DNA of 64,000 nt from Cedecea neteri (lineage in GTDB: Bacteria > Pseudomonadota > Gammaproteobacteria > Enterobacterales > Enterobacteriaceae): assembly GCF_000757825.1 (NCBI RefSeq), contig NZ_CP009451.1, positions 2,108,001 through 2,172,000 of the forward strand. Reading direction: 5' to 3'. The notes under the pieces are model-generated. The model saw nothing but the letters and a program-made list of their open reading frames with translations, made no database searches and was not told where the DNA came from. Shown here piece by piece: positions 1-10,244 of this stretch (the first letter of the stretch is position 1; each line of letters begins with the position of its first letter). The position numbers were made by a program, and so were the translations under genes.

Positions 1-275
1 CCGGCAATGTTTTTCGTGGCTTTTGTCGCATCGTCCAGCATGCCTATTTCCATCTGGCGCACCGCCTGGCTTGCCTCATTGCGGGCACGAAGCAGCAGAA
101 TATAACCATCGCTAAGGCGCACCATTTGCTCTCCCTGCAGGCGGTTTATGCGCTCAAGAGAGGAGGAACTTTGCTGCAGGGCATAAATGCCGATGCCGCT
201 TACAACCAACAGCAAGAACGTCATAACCGCTAACAGCGTCAGCAGCCCCGTACGAATCGACAAATTTCTCAACAT
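1..275 (-). CDS. Methyl-accepting chemotaxis protein, N-terminal part (runs off the window)
   Basis: Only the first 91 codons are inside the window. The protein starts MLRNLSIRTG, has one hydrophobic segment at about residues 10-32, then a polar helical stretch typical of the periplasmic four-helix-bundle ligand domain of Tar/Tsr-type chemoreceptors. The ligand cannot be inferred. The start ATG (273-275) is 48 bases from a near-consensus sigma-28 promoter at 323-349, which places the gene in the flagellar/chemotaxis regulon. It is divergent from ppa; in E. coli this side of ppa holds ytfQ, so the chemoreceptor is a local difference. The family call rests on the N-terminal segment plus the promoter. 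Confidence 0.8.
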   Translation of the reverse strand, partial: MLRNLSIRTGLLTLLAVMTFLLLVVSGIGIYALQQSSSSLERINRLQGEQMVRLSDGYILLLRARNEASQAVRQMEIGMLDDATKATKNIA

Positions 276-322
276 GCTACATTCCCGGTTAACGATGGCT
301 CATGAATAAAGTAGTGAGCGTG

Positions 323-349
323 TTATCGGCAATTTTCGGAAAATGTTTA
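323..349 (-). promoter_or_regulatory. Sigma-28 (FliA) promoter of the chemoreceptor at 1-275
   Basis: Read on the minus strand the site is TAAACATT, an 11-base spacer, then GCCGATAA. The -10 half matches the enterobacterial FliA consensus (TAAAGTTT-N11-GCCGATAA) exactly, the spacing is exact, and the -35 half keeps TAAA. It lies 48 bases upstream of the start codon. Confidence 0.85.
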
Positions 350-556
350 ATCAATTTGCGTTATTTATGCTCGTTAAGTGCTTGTTGCGGTGATGTTTAC
401 CTCAATCATGACAATGGCGTGACGCCAGGCTTCCGCAGCCTAAAGCAGCGGGTTTGGCGGCGAGAAGGGTCGCGGTCAAAAAACAGCAAAAGACATTTAA
501 CCGCAGTTGGCTATAATATCGGGCACTTGAAATACACCAGGTTAAAGGAAACAGAC

Positions 557-1084
557 ATGAGCTTACTCAACGTCCCAGCGGGTAAAGATCTGCCGGAAGA
601 TATCTACGTTGTTATCGAAATCCCTGCTAACGCTGACCCAATCAAATACGAAGTAGACAAAGAGAGCGGCGCGCTGTTTGTTGACCGTTTCATGTCTACC
701 GCGATGTTCTATCCGTGCAACTACGGCTACATCAACCACACCCTGTCTCTGGACGGTGATCCGGTTGACGTGCTGGTCCCAACGCCATACCCACTGGAGC
801 CAGGTAGCGTTATCCGTTGCCGCCCAGTTGGCGTGCTGAAAATGACCGATGAGTCTGGCGAAGACGCGAAGCTGGTTGCCGTACCGCACACCAAACTGAG
901 CAAAGAGTACGATCACATCAAAGATGTGAACGACCTGCCAGAACTGCTGAAAGCGCAGATCACTCACTTCTTCGAGCACTACAAAGATCTCGAGAAAGGC
1001 AAATGGGTGAAAGTTGACGGTTGGGACAACGCCGAAGCCGCTAAAGCTGAAATCATCGCCTCTTTCGAACGCGCTAAGAAGTAA
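557..1084 (+). CDS. ppa: Inorganic pyrophosphatase (soluble, family I)
   Basis: Hydrolyses pyrophosphate to phosphate in the cytoplasm and so drives DNA, RNA, protein and lipid synthesis forward. The 175-residue product matches the family length (E. coli 176) and carries the metal-binding signature DGDPVDVLV with its three aspartates. The start at 557 ([10 protein letters not shown]) is preceded by AAAGGA. An in-frame upstream extension to 302 has no family similarity and was discarded. A TATAAT box at 512-517 is a likely -10 element. The gene is convergent with chpB and they share a bidirectional terminator, as at the E. coli ppa-chpB junction. Confidence 0.98.
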   Translation: MSLLNVPAGKDLPEDIYVVIEIPANADPIKYEVDKESGALFVDRFMSTAMFYPCNYGYINHTLSLDGDPVDVLVPTPYPLEPGSVIRCRPVGVLKMTDESGEDAKLVAVPHTKLSKEYDHIKDVNDLPELLKAQITHFFEHYKDLEKGKWVKVDGWDNAEAAKAEIIASFERAKK

Positions 1085-1095
1085 GTTAGCCCGGA

Positions 1096-1128
1096 AGAAA
1101 AAACACCGCCTGAGGGCGGTGTTTTTGT
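1096..1128. terminator. Bidirectional terminator between ppa and chpB
   Basis: An 8-bp stem ACACCGCC/GGCGGTGT (1103-1110 and 1115-1122) with loop TGAG is flanked by an A run on the left and a T run on the right, so it can end ppa on the plus strand and chpB on the minus strand. Confidence 0.9.
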
Positions 1129-1479
1129 TTATTCGATGATGGCCTGGAGTCTGGCTAAAACTTCCTCGACAACGTCTGCCGGCGCTGTTTCGCGTTTCTG
1201 CGCCCCGCAGCATTCAAGATCTACCATTCTGGCCTGGTTAATTAATACCACGCCGCAGGTCTCTGTCCCGCATCCACTCAGGGATACGGCAAAACCTGCG
1301 TCCCTTGCGTAATTTCCGCCCTGGGTTATAGGTGCCACTAGCGCAGTGCCCGTCTGGTTAAATGCCCGGGTTGAAAGCACAAGAGCAGGACGGCCTTCCC
1401 CCTGTTGCTCCCGGCCAACGGCGGGATTGAACCCCACAAGAACAATATCTCCCCTTTCAAAACCCCCTCGTCTCACCAT
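1129..1479 (-). CDS. chpB: ChpB toxin, PemK/MazF-type mRNA endoribonuclease
   Basis: Toxin of a type II toxin-antitoxin pair; the family cleaves mRNA in a sequence-specific manner and is neutralised by direct binding of ChpS. The 116 residues equal the E. coli ChpB length. The PemK-fold signature FERGDIVLVGFNP near the N-terminus and the APITQGG segment are present. The start overlaps the 3' end of chpS by 7 bp, the usual translationally coupled order with the antitoxin first. Position beside ppa matches E. coli, so this is a vertically kept copy rather than a recent import. Confidence 0.93.
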   Translation of the reverse strand: MVRRGGFERGDIVLVGFNPAVGREQQGEGRPALVLSTRAFNQTGTALVAPITQGGNYARDAGFAVSLSGCGTETCGVVLINQARMVDLECCGAQKRETAPADVVEEVLARLQAIIE

Positions 1480-1724
1480 ACTTCTTTCCCGACCGGGTTA
1501 TCCTTGCCCCAAATGTCTTCTTCAGAAATTTTTGGCGCCGACGGGTCGCCATGAGCTAATAGCTCATCCAGGGTATATTTTTTCCTTGCGGGTTTCATAA
1601 TCAGCTGATTATCAATCACTTCTGCCTCCATGCTTTGTCCGATTTTTACGCCTAGCTCATCCATTAGTGCACCGGGAATGACCATACCAGCACTGTTCCC
1701 CCATTTTTTGATGGTGATGCGCAT
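1473..1724 (-). CDS. chpS: ChpS antitoxin, AbrB/MazE-type
   Basis: Antitoxin that binds and blocks ChpB and, by family knowledge, represses its own operon. The 83 residues match E. coli ChpS. The N-terminal half (MRITIKKWGNSAGMVIP) is the swapped-hairpin AbrB/MazE DNA-binding fold; the acidic C-terminal half (SEEDIWGKDNP) is the toxin-binding tail. A palindrome at 1746-1760, just upstream of the start codon, is the likely self-operator. Confidence 0.93.
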   Translation of the reverse strand: MRITIKKWGNSAGMVIPGALMDELGVKIGQSMEAEVIDNQLIMKPARKKYTLDELLAHGDPSAPKISEEDIWGKDNPVGKEVW

Positions 1725-1745
1725 GCTCTCTCCTGACAGATAAAG

Positions 1746-1760
1746 TTATACGAAGTATAA
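1746..1760 (-). promoter_or_regulatory. Candidate ChpS operator (perfect inverted repeat)
   Basis: TTATAC-GAA-GTATAA is a perfect 6-bp inverted repeat with a 3-base centre, 22 bases upstream of the chpS start codon. MazE/ChpS-type antitoxins autoregulate through palindromes in this position. Binding is inferred. Confidence 0.6.
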
Positions 1761-1902
1761 ACAAATCTGCTCAAGATATCGTCAGTTATAAAAGGGACTC
1801 GGCAGAATAGCCAGCATGAAAGGGAAGCTGATTAACATTATGGGAGCGACTTCCCAGCATGTGTTGCAAAACCAGAAGGGGAGACAAATAGATGGGAGGC
1901 AG

Positions 1903-1934
1903 GCAAAAAAAACGGCCACGTGTTGGCGTGGCCG
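1903..1934 (-). terminator. Terminator after ytfP (end of the tamA-tamB-ytfP operon)
   Basis: Perfect 8-bp stem CGGCCACG/CGTGGCCG (1913-1920 and 1927-1934). On the minus strand it is followed by a run of eight T residues. It lies just past the ytfP stop. Confidence 0.9.
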
Positions 1935-1945
1935 CTTAGGTTTGC

Positions 1946-2290
1946 TTAGTTCTTTTCTCGATCCAGCCAGTTACCGCTGTCGATGCGGGTTAACCCCTCC
2001 ACCGGGCGCTGGTAGACGTACATCCACGCGCCGCCGTAAGGTGTCTGAATCAGCTGACGGCTGTACTCGCCCCCTTTGGTGCGCAGCGCGTCAAGCTCGG
2101 AAAGCGTGGAGGCATCTATTCGGTAAACTTCTCCCAATACCACGCCATCTCCCGGCACGGCGCCTGGATAATGCCCAAGGCTATACAACACGTAGTTTTC
2201 CTGCGTGTGGTCGCCCAGCCACTGGGCGTTGGTCATCCAGTGGCTGTTGCCTTGTTTGCGTCGTAAACTGCCGTAAACAAATATTCGCAT
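1946..2290 (-). CDS. ytfP: YtfP, gamma-glutamylcyclotransferase-fold protein
   Basis: Small cytoplasmic protein of the AIG2/GGCT-like family. The 114 residues (E. coli 113) begin with the diagnostic MRIFVYGSLRRKQGN motif (YGSLR), which forms the substrate-binding loop in GGCT enzymes. The true substrate is not known. It follows tamB by 2 bp, and a terminator follows it, so it is the last gene of the tamA-tamB-ytfP operon, as in E. coli. Confidence 0.93.
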   Translation of the reverse strand: MRIFVYGSLRRKQGNSHWMTNAQWLGDHTQENYVLYSLGHYPGAVPGDGVVLGEVYRIDASTLSELDALRTKGGEYSRQLIQTPYGGAWMYVYQRPVEGLTRIDSGNWLDREKN

Positions 2291-2292
2291 TG

Positions 2293-5200
2293 CTAAAACT
2301 CAAACTGATAGAGCAGATCTAGTGCCTGATCTACGCCAGACACCGCTTCCAGATATAGCTTAGGCATCAGACGATAACGCAGCGTTAACGTCGCCAGAGA
2401 GTCAAAAATACCTACGCCATACTTAACCTGTAGACCCGGCAGTACATAGCCGCTGACCACCACCTGAGAGGAATCACCCACTCCTGCGGTATCGAGCGCC
2501 AGATTGCTTACGCCAAACGTCTCGCCGATTTTACCCACAACCTGACCACTTTGTGCAACCCCCAGGCCCACAAGCATTGACGTCATGGCGTCGCCGTCGT
2601 TGCCGGAAGTGTCCAAACCCTGGCCGCGAAGCAGGTAGGACAAGGCTTCCTGCTGCGACATTGCCGGGTCAGAGAATATTTCAGCTTTGGGTTCATCTGC
2701 CGGGCCGGTCACGCGTACGCCCGCCGTAACGCTGTTTTCGGTCGAGTCAGGGTTACGAATAGCTTCGATATTCAGATATGGGTTGTCCGGTGGGCCAGAG
2801 AACAGCAGTTCACCTTTGCGGACGATAAGATCCTGACCGTACGCGTGGAAGCGCCCCTGCGGAATATTTATCTGGCCGTTCAGGCCCAGCCCCTGTTTGT
2901 CCTGAACCATTTTCAGGTCACCGGTCAGGCGAGCTTTCAGGCCAAAGGCATCCAACCGCACGTTGTTGCCAACGTGAATCGTCAGGTTGCTGTTGATAGG
3001 GATCCCGGCGGACTGCGGATTAACCGGCTTCAGCTCTTTGTCCAGCATCACTTCGTCGCTGGAGACGCCAACGGCGCTTTCCGGCACGTCATGCACGACA
3101 ATACGCGCCCAAGGCACATCCACGTTCCCGTTAAGGGTGAACAGGCTTGGCGTCGCCACAAACTCAATGTCCGGGGAAACGTCCAGCCGCACCATCGGCG
3201 GAACGGTGATACGCACTTTGCTGCCCTTCGCGGCAATGCGTGCCCGCCAGTTGTCGATTTGCGTCCAGTCGGCATCGCCGCTCAACACAATCTGCCCCTG
3301 CTTGGTACGCACCACGCCCTGCAGCGTGGAGTTCATGCCGTTGAAGTTCATGGCAATCTGGCTCGGCTGCATGTCGAACGGCATGAAGTTGCCTTCAACA
3401 TCTACGCCATTAAGCTGCATTTGCCCGAACATCTGCGGCCGTTCAAGGTTCCCGCCAAGACGCAGGTTCGCATTTAGCGTCCCGTCAGCTTTTTCACCTT
3501 TCGAGAAGATGGCGTTGGCAATAGCCAGGGAGAAGTTGCGAATATTGACGTTGCCGCCAAGGTTACGCCGCCCCTGTGGATCGGTGATTTGCACCTGGCC
3601 GTCAAACTGCCCGTTATTCGCCACCTTCACCAGCCAGCCAAGCTGAGCGCGGTTATTTTTCAGTTCGGCGTTGAGATTCAGCGTGTCGAAGGCAACCGGC
3701 AAGGTATTGCCGTTCACCACCTGCGCCACCTTCACGCCACGCCCGCTGAGCGTGACCTGGCCCTGCGGCAGGCCACCGGCTTCGCTGTCCCAGCTCACGT
3801 CAGCCTTACCGGTAAATACGCCGCTGGCCTGAGTATCCGCCGGCATCACCGGTTTGAGCATGGCCAGATCGAAGCGGTTGAGGTTAACCAGCGCCCGGCC
3901 TTTCGCCCCGGCGTCGATAGTTTGCGGCACACAAAGCTCGGCATTCGGGTTTACCCAGCAGTGCGGGCCAATAGCGATTTTCTGTTCTTTGTTGCGGAAG
4001 TCCAGCGTCAGCTCGCGGTTTAGCGCCCACGGCCCCACCGGCGTCTCAAAGCGGGTATCACTGAGCTTGCCGCGCCAGCGCTCTTCGTTGCGATCGAAGC
4101 TACCGCTTAGGTTAAGGCGTCCGGAAACCGGCTCTCCCTGAACGCGTAGCTGAAGCTGATGCTGTTTCTCATCGCCCTTCGCGTCCAGCGTGACCAGGTC
4201 AACCTTCACGCCCGGCTGAGCCACTCGCTCTACGCGCAGGTTGAGGTTACCGGCGATTTGGTCGCTCGATTTCACATCGCCTTTCAGCAGAACCCGGGCA
4301 ATCGTCAGCTCCTGCCAGCGCAGGCCGTTTGCGGTCAGGTCAGCCAGCAGCTGCGGGGCTTTCACGTCACCGCGAACCTTCACAATACCTTTCGCCGTGC
4401 CGCCCAGCCCCGGCAGGGCGTTGTCCAGGTTCGGGGCATTAATGTTGGCGTCGAGGTTCAGCTCTTTCTCACCCAGCTCCCCTTTGACGTCCACGGTATT
4501 GCGGCCCAGCTCCAGATGCAGGCCCGGCACCTTCCACTGCATGTAGTTGTTGCCCTGCAGCGTGCCCTGAACGTTGACCTTATTCTGCTTCACGTTACCC
4601 GCAAGCTTCAGCTCAGGAATATCCAGCTGCCAGCTGCCGCCATACAGGCTACCGCGCGTTTTAATTTTGCCATCAAGCTTTGCAGGCCAGTCCGGGAACT
4701 GCTTCGCGGTGTTGATTCCGGCAAGCGTTAATTCCCCGCGCCAGCTGATCGCTTTGCTCCAGTCCACCAGCGCTTTCAGGTCAGTGTTGCCCTGCAGCGC
4801 GGCCACGCGCAGCTTATCGAGGCTAAACTGCTGTTCGTTTCCTTTGCCGTCCAGCGTGATGGTAGCAGGCGGCACCTGATCACCCTTCACGGCGGTGCTA
4901 AAGGCAAGCTTGTAGTCGGTCATTTTGCCGGTCAGGCGAAGCTTAAGGTCGTCGGCCTGATATTGCTTCGCGCCGGTCAGCGGCCAGTAAAGCTGCTTGC
5001 TGTCCAGCTCGATATTCAGCGGCAATCCGGCTTCCGCAAGGCGGGTTTGGGCATTCAACTGCATCCCCACCGGGCCGGAAAGATTGACGCCCACTTTCAG
5101 CTCGTCGCGCAATGCACCACCGACAGTCATCTTCACCTTTTCGCCTTTCAGCGGGTCGATGTTCAGCGTGCTGTTAAGCGTCAGGTCAACCGGCCAGTTG

Positions 5201-6069
5201 TCGCGCAGCTGGGCGCTACCGGTGGCGTTCACCAGCCCCTGAGAGGAGTCCACATCCAGCGCATCCAGCTTCAGGTTGCCGTCGATGCTGCTCACTTTCA
5301 GCAGCAGCGAGTTGACCATCAGGTCGGTGTCACCGGTCAGGCGCAGGCGTGCTCCGCGGAATTCCTGAATATTCAGATTCACCGGCAAATTAACGTCGGT
5401 CATTTCCGGCAGCAGCGGCTTTTCAAACAGCTTTGTCAGCGTTTCACCCAGCGGCGCTTCTTCCGGCTGAGGGTTCTGGATCTTCGGCTCAACAATTTCT
5501 TCTTTTGCCACCTGCGCCGCCTTCGGCAGGGCAATCAGCAGGCCTTCCAGGCTGGTTGGCGTCAGCGTCAGGTTGCGCTGCTCCCAGTTCAGGCCACTGG
5601 TGAAATCCATCACCGAAACGGTGGTGTCGTCGATTTTCACATTGACGTTATTCAGCGCCACGCGGCTGAGAGTAATCGGATACGGCGTGGAGAGGTTCAG
5701 CGGGCCGCTGTCTTCCTCCTGAACAGGCGCAGACGGCGGCATTTTTTTCGTGTCGACCGCGACATCCACATCTTTCAGCGAGAAATCATTCACGCACAGG
5801 CTGCTGTGCCACAGGCACTTAAGCTCAACGGCGAGATGAACCTCGCCCGCACGAACGGCGACGCCTGGCTGCTCGTAGCTCAGTTTTTTCAGCGTCAGAT
5901 TGCGCCACCCGCCGTCAACCTGGGCGATATTCAGCCCCGGCACCCAGCGATTAGCGCCTTTAAACAACAAATGCAGGCCTGACGTCGTACCTACCAGGAA
6001 ACCTACTGCGGCGATCAGCAACACAATAACCGCCAACACCGCGAGGCTTATTTTCTTCCAGCGACTCAT
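2293..6069 (-). CDS. tamB: TamB, inner-membrane-anchored intermembrane lipid-transport/translocation protein
   Basis: A 1258-residue AsmA-like protein (E. coli 1259) anchored by one N-terminal transmembrane helix (about residues 7-27) and spanning the periplasm as a long beta-taco groove. It works with TamA at the outer membrane; the family is implicated in anterograde phospholipid transport, redundantly with YhdP and YdbH, and in assembly of some beta-barrel proteins. The C-terminal DUF490 region, with the [28 protein letters not shown] strands and terminal YQFEF, is intact. Its ATG overlaps the tamA stop as ATGA, so translation is coupled. The reading frame is open throughout although tamA upstream is frameshifted. 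Confidence 0.96.
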   Translation of the reverse strand: MSRWKKISLAVLAVIVLLIAAVGFLVGTTSGLHLLFKGANRWVPGLNIAQVDGGWRNLTLKKLSYEQPGVAVRAGEVHLAVELKCLWHSSLCVNDFSLKDVDVAVDTKKMPPSAPVQEEDSGPLNLSTPYPITLSRVALNNVNVKIDDTTVSVMDFTSGLNWEQRNLTLTPTSLEGLLIALPKAAQVAKEEIVEPKIQNPQPEEAPLGETLTKLFEKPLLPEMTDVNLPVNLNIQEFRGARLRLTGDTDLMVNSLLLKVSSIDGNLKLDALDVDSSQGLVNATGSAQLRDNWPVDLTLNSTLNIDPLKGEKVKMTVGGALRDELKVGVNLSGPVGMQLNAQTRLAEAGLPLNIELDSKQLYWPLTGAKQYQADDLKLRLTGKMTDYKLAFSTAVKGDQVPPATITLDGKGNEQQFSLDKLRVAALQGNTDLKALVDWSKAISWRGELTLAGINTAKQFPDWPAKLDGKIKTRGSLYGGSWQLDIPELKLAGNVKQNKVNVQGTLQGNNYMQWKVPGLHLELGRNTVDVKGELGEKELNLDANINAPNLDNALPGLGGTAKGIVKVRGDVKAPQLLADLTANGLRWQELTIARVLLKGDVKSSDQIAGNLNLRVERVAQPGVKVDLVTLDAKGDEKQHQLQLRVQGEPVSGRLNLSGSFDRNEERWRGKLSDTRFETPVGPWALNRELTLDFRNKEQKIAIGPHCWVNPNAELCVPQTIDAGAKGRALVNLNRFDLAMLKPVMPADTQASGVFTGKADVSWDSEAGGLPQGQVTLSGRGVKVAQVVNGNTLPVAFDTLNLNAELKNNRAQLGWLVKVANNGQFDGQVQITDPQGRRNLGGNVNIRNFSLAIANAIFSKGEKADGTLNANLRLGGNLERPQMFGQMQLNGVDVEGNFMPFDMQPSQIAMNFNGMNSTLQGVVRTKQGQIVLSGDADWTQIDNWRARIAAKGSKVRITVPPMVRLDVSPDIEFVATPSLFTLNGNVDVPWARIVVHDVPESAVGVSSDEVMLDKELKPVNPQSAGIPINSNLTIHVGNNVRLDAFGLKARLTGDLKMVQDKQGLGLNGQINIPQGRFHAYGQDLIVRKGELLFSGPPDNPYLNIEAIRNPDSTENSVTAGVRVTGPADEPKAEIFSDPAMSQQEALSYLLRGQGLDTSGNDGDAMTSMLVGLGVAQSGQVVGKIGETFGVSNLALDTAGVGDSSQVVVSGYVLPGLQVKYGVGIFDSLATLTLRYRLMPKLYLEAVSGVDQALDLLYQFEF

Positions 6070-7803
6070 AGTTCAGGCCCCAAACCGATGTAAAACTGTA
6101 AACCGTGCTCTTCCTTGTCACCCACCGGTACCGCAAAGTCGAGCTTGATAGGCCCAACCGGGGACTGCCAGCGCACGCCAACGCCCGCGCCGGTTTTGAA
6201 GTTGCTGCGTTTGATGTCGTTCACCGCTTCACCAGAGTCAACGAACGCGGCGCCCCACCATTTGCCGGTCACGTTGTACTGATATTCCAGCGAGCCGGTC
6301 GCCAGCTTGGAGGCACCGGTCAGCTTGCCGTTGCTGTCTTCTGGCGAAATAGATTTGTATTTATAGCCGCGAATGCTGCGGTCGCCCCCCGGCGAAGAAA
6401 CGCAGGTCAGGCGGCACTTTTTTAAAGTTGTTGGTTTCTATCCAGCCGAGATTGCCTCGCACCACAAAACGATGCTTTTCGTACAGCGAGCGGATCCAGA
6501 CGTTTTGAGCCTGGAATACGCCGAAATCGACGTCAGAACCCCAGGTCGTGTTGGAGACATCAATCGAGTAGCGCTGGGAGTCGCCCCACGTGGGCATCAG
6601 GCCGCCGCGTGAGCGAGTGCGGTTCAGGCTAACGCCAGGATAAAGCAGCATTGTCGTGTTCGTGACGTCGGCCTGAGTAAAGTGGTCGAGGCTCCAGCGC
6701 AGGTTAACCGCGCGCTGCCAGCCGCTCGACATATCCCAATAGCGGGACAGCGCCACCGTGGTGGAGTCTGATTTGGTGTCGTTGAGATCGGTGCGCTTAA
6801 AGCCGCCCTGCACCAGGTAATATTGCTCCAGCGGGCTTTTCAACAGCGGCACTTTATAGCTGAAGTCGAGCGTTTGCTCAGGCCCGGAGAGGCTGGTGCT
6901 GGTCGTCAGGCTGTGGCCATAGGAGTTCATCCACGGCTTTTTCCAGCTCGCCTTTACGCGCGGGCCAACGTCAGTGGAGTAGCCCACACCGGTTTCAATG
7001 GTGTTTTCAGTGCGCGGCGTCACCACGCCCTGCAGCGGCAGTACTTTGGTCTGGCGAGATTTTTCAAACTCGGGCGCCACCACCACGGAGTTAAACCAGC
7101 CCGTAGCAGACAGGCGGCGGTTCAGCTCGGCCAGATCGCTTGACTGGTAATAATCGCCCTGCTTAAAGGGCACCAGATTTTGCAGGTACTCTTCGCGAAT
7201 CTGCGAGCCTTCAAAAGTCACTGCGCCAAAGCGGTAACGCTCGCCGCTGTCGTAGTCGATATCCCAGAAAGCCTGATGCCTGTCGAGAGAAACGCCCAGC
7301 TGGCTTTTGCGGAAATCGCTGTCGAAGTAGCCCTTACGCAGCGCAATGCTGGAGAGGCTTTTCTTGAAGTTATCGTAATCCGCATGGTCAAGGACGGTGC
7401 CGATTTTGGGTCGTTTAGGCAGCAGCGCCAGATAGTCTTTATCGGTTCGCGCTCCCCCACGCAAAATTACGTCGGTGCCGCCAATTAACACCGGCTGACC
7501 GGCATCGACTTTGGCAAGCAGCACCTGGCGGCCTCCGTTCTGCGGAGGCGGCTTTAGCGTGAAATCAATGGTTGGCTCGTAGTAGCCCAGCGCCTTTAAC
7601 CCTGCGCGAATAGCGTCATCAACGCGAGCCTGGAAGCGACGATCCGGCGTCACTTCATCGCTTTCAATGGTTGAAAGCTGAGCACGGACGTTTTTTTGCA
7701 GTTCGCCGCTGAGTCCCTCAACCTGCAAACGCACGCTCGCGGCGTTAGCCCATGCGCTCGCCACACACAGGCTGGTAATACACAAAGTACGGATTACTGG
7801 CAC
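6066..7803 (-). pseudogene. tamA: TamA outer-membrane barrel, frameshifted (one extra G)
   Basis: TamA is an Omp85-family outer-membrane barrel with three periplasmic POTRA domains that partners TamB. The first frame gives 480 residues with a signal peptide ([21 protein letters not shown]), the POTRAs and most of the barrel, then leaves the family at FFAGG followed by RPQHSRL and a stop. The expected continuation, DRSIRGYKY and the final strands ending GLGPEL, is intact in the next frame down to the stop at 6066. The break is a run of six G (minus strand; 6385-6390) where five restore the frame and give a 578-residue protein (E. coli 577). This is either a real mutation or a homopolymer sequencing error. 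The ATGA overlap with tamB is kept. Confidence 0.85.
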
Positions 7804-8017
7804 GTTTTCTCCTGAATATCCTTGTTCCCACCCCTGGAAGGAAACGTCATTCCCGCTCCGCGGATTAACAAAACCCTAACATTAAGGGTTGAAAATAACT
7901 CACTAGCCTAAATCTTTCTTATATGTAATGTAGTCTCTAACTTGTGTGTATTGTCTGAAATTGCACGCCTGATGACAACCGCTCACTTTTTTGCCGATTT
8001 CCGGGAGATCCAACACC

Positions 8018-8653
8018 ATGCCATTGTTCGAAAAAACTCACTCTGTGGCGCAGGCAGACGCCCTGCCAGGCCGCAATACGCCAATGCCGGTAGCCACGCT
8101 TCACGCGGTTAACGAACACTCAATGACAAATGTACCAGATGGGATGGAAATCGCTCTGTTTGCGATGGGATGTTTCTGGGGCGTAGAACGTTTGTACTGG
8201 GAGATACCAGGGGTTTACAGCACGGCCGCTGGCTACAGCGGCGGCTACACGCCAAACCCAACCTATCGCGAAGTTTGCAGCGGTCAAACAGGCCATGCAG
8301 AAGCCGTGCGCGTGGTTTATGACCCGAACGTGGTCAGCTACGAGCAGCTTCTGCAGGTGTTCTGGGAAAACCACGACCCGGCTCAGGGGATGCGCCAGGG
8401 GGGCGACGTTGGCACCCAGTATCGCTCAGCGATTTACCCGCTGACGCCAGAACAGGACAGCGCCGCACGAGCCAGCCTCGAACGCTTCCAGGCCGCCATG
8501 GATGCCGCCGGTGATAAACGCCAGGTCACCACCGAAATCGCTAATGCGGGTCCGTTCTATTACGCAGAAGACGATCATCAGCAGTATCTGTATAAAAATC
8601 CGCACGGCTACTGCGGCATTGGCGGCATCGGGGTTTGCCTGCCACCTCAATAA
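8018..8653 (+). CDS. msrA: Peptide methionine-S-sulfoxide reductase MsrA
   Basis: Repairs the S epimer of oxidised methionine, using thioredoxin. The 211 residues (E. coli 212) contain the catalytic GCFWG motif with Cys52 and the C-terminal resolving cysteines in [11 protein letters not shown]. The ATG at 8018 follows GGGAG; nine upstream in-frame codons lack family similarity. The gene is divergent from tamA, as in E. coli. Confidence 0.97.
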   Translation: MPLFEKTHSVAQADALPGRNTPMPVATLHAVNEHSMTNVPDGMEIALFAMGCFWGVERLYWEIPGVYSTAAGYSGGYTPNPTYREVCSGQTGHAEAVRVVYDPNVVSYEQLLQVFWENHDPAQGMRQGGDVGTQYRSAIYPLTPEQDSAARASLERFQAAMDAAGDKRQVTTEIANAGPFYYAEDDHQQYLYKNPHGYCGIGGIGVCLPPQ

Positions 8654-8847
8654 TTTTCGCTACCTTTCCGGGCGCTGAGAATGTGGTGATAAATTACGCC
8701 CTCTGGTAGCAGATCCCTTCCTTACGCTATACTACTCCTTGAATTTGCTGGCTCGTTCACAAAAGCGGCCAGCATTTCTTGTGTTTGACCCCTTAGATTT
8801 ATCAACTTTTCCCTTCCGAGGACCTGGCCACAACAGCCAGATAAATT

Positions 8848-10185
8848 ATGTTAAACAGTATTTTGATAATACTTATCCTTATTGCTATCAGTGCCTTTTT
8901 CTCAATCTCTGAGATCTCGCTTGCCGCCTCTCGCAAAATCAAACTTAAGCTGCTGGCCGATGAAGGCAACGTCAACGCGCAGCGTGTTCTGAAGATGCAG
9001 GAAACGCCGGGCATGTTCTTTACCGTGGTGCAAATTGGCCTGAACGCCGTGGCCATTCTCGGCGGTATCGTCGGCGATGCGGCCTTCTCACCGGCGTTTA
9101 AAATGCTGCTGGAGCGCTTTCTGGCCCCGGAACTCGCCGACCAGCTTAGCTTCATTATCTCCTTCACCCTTGTCACCAGCCTGTTCATTCTGTTCGCAGA
9201 CCTCACCCCGAAACGCATCGGTATGATTTCTCCCGAAACGGTTGCTTTACGTATTATCAACCCGATGCGCTTCTGTCTGTTTGTTTTCAGACCTCTGGTG
9301 TGGTTCTTCAACGGCCTGGCTAACGTTATCTTCCGCATCTTCAAGCTGCCGATGGTGCGTAAAGACGACATCACGTCCGACGACGTTTATGCGGTGTTTG
9401 AAGCCGGTGCGCTGGCGGGCGTGCTGCGTAAGCAGGAACACGAGCTGATCGAAAACGTCTTTGAGCTTGAATCCCGTACCGTGCCGTCTTCCATGACCTC
9501 GCGCGAAAACGTGATTTGGTTCGACCTGCACGCCGACGAACAGAGCCTGAAGTCCACCATCGCCGAGCACCCGCACTCCAAGTTCCTGGTGTGTAACGGC
9601 GATATCGACCACGTGGTCGGCTACGTTGATTCCAAAGAGCTGCTGAACCGCGTGCTGGGCAACCAGAGTATGGCGCTGAACAGCGGCGTACACCTGCGTA
9701 ACGCCCTGATTGTGCCGGACACGTTAACCCTGTCCGAAGCGCTGGAAAGCTTTAAAACCGCCGGTGAAGACTTCGCGGTTATCATGAATGAATACGCGCT
9801 GGTGGTGGGCATCATTACCCTGAACGACGTGATGACGACCCTGATGGGCGACCTGGTCGGCCAGGGTATGGAAGAGCAAATCGTTGCCCGTGACGAGAAC
9901 TCGTGGCTGGTTGAAGGCGGTACGCCGATTGATGACGTGATGCGCGTGCTGGATATCGACGAGTTCCCGCAGTCAGGTAACTACGAAACCATCGGCGGCT
10001 TCATGATGTTTATGCTGCGTAAGATCCCAAAACGTACCGACGCGGTGAAATTCTCCGGCTACAAGTTTGAAGTAGTGGATATTGATAACTACCGCATCGA
10101 CCAGCTGCTGGTCACGCGTATCGACAATAAGCCTGTCGCGCTGACGCCAAAGCTGCCTGATGGTGAAGAGCCTCAGGAGCAGTAA
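8848..10185 (+). CDS. paeA: PaeA (YtfL), CNNM/CorC-type membrane protein, polyamine exporter
   Basis: Inner-membrane protein of 445 residues (E. coli YtfL 447). An N-terminal DUF21/CNNM domain with several membrane helices (about residues 1-150) is followed by paired CBS domains (about 190-340) and a CorC/HlyC C-terminal domain. The E. coli protein was renamed PaeA for a role in cadaverine and putrescine export under stress; older annotations call it hemolysin-related. It ends with its own rho-independent terminator. The substrate is taken from E. coli, not from this sequence. Confidence 0.93.
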   Translation: MLNSILIILILIAISAFFSISEISLAASRKIKLKLLADEGNVNAQRVLKMQETPGMFFTVVQIGLNAVAILGGIVGDAAFSPAFKMLLERFLAPELADQLSFIISFTLVTSLFILFADLTPKRIGMISPETVALRIINPMRFCLFVFRPLVWFFNGLANVIFRIFKLPMVRKDDITSDDVYAVFEAGALAGVLRKQEHELIENVFELESRTVPSSMTSRENVIWFDLHADEQSLKSTIAEHPHSKFLVCNGDIDHVVGYVDSKELLNRVLGNQSMALNSGVHLRNALIVPDTLTLSEALESFKTAGEDFAVIMNEYALVVGIITLNDVMTTLMGDLVGQGMEEQIVARDENSWLVEGGTPIDDVMRVLDIDEFPQSGNYETIGGFMMFMLRKIPKRTDAVKFSGYKFEVVDIDNYRIDQLLVTRIDNKPVALTPKLPDGEEPQEQ

Positions 10186-10204
10186 GCAAGCTCTACAAAC
10201 ACTA

Positions 10205-10230
10205 ACGGCCCCTTCGGGGGCCGTTTTTTT
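10205..10230 (+). terminator. Terminator after paeA
   Basis: Stem ACGGCCCC/GGGGCCGT (10205-10212 and 10217-10224) with a short loop, followed by seven T residues. It lies 20 bases past the paeA stop and just before the convergent ytfK stop. Confidence 0.9.
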
Positions 10231-10244
10231 GACAACGTTTGGGC

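Noticed and set aside
302..556. In-frame extension upstream of ppa (start at 302)
   Set aside because: No family similarity, it covers the sigma-28 promoter and the ppa -10 box, and the start at 557 has a good ribosome-binding site.
1129..1724. chpS-chpB as a newly acquired toxin-antitoxin island
   Set aside because: It is in the same place beside ppa as in E. coli, with similar composition to its neighbours, so it is an old resident locus.
1745..1760. Similarity of the chpS palindrome to a loxP arm
   Set aside because: Eleven bases match a loxP arm, but the 8-bp core and second arm are absent and the site is an AT-rich self-palindrome in an antitoxin promoter. Coincidence.
4963..5982. 339-codon open frame antisense to tamB
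   Set aside because: Shadow of a GC-rich conserved gene. The Gln/Arg/His-rich composition is typical of antisense frames, and there is no family similarity or ribosome-binding site.
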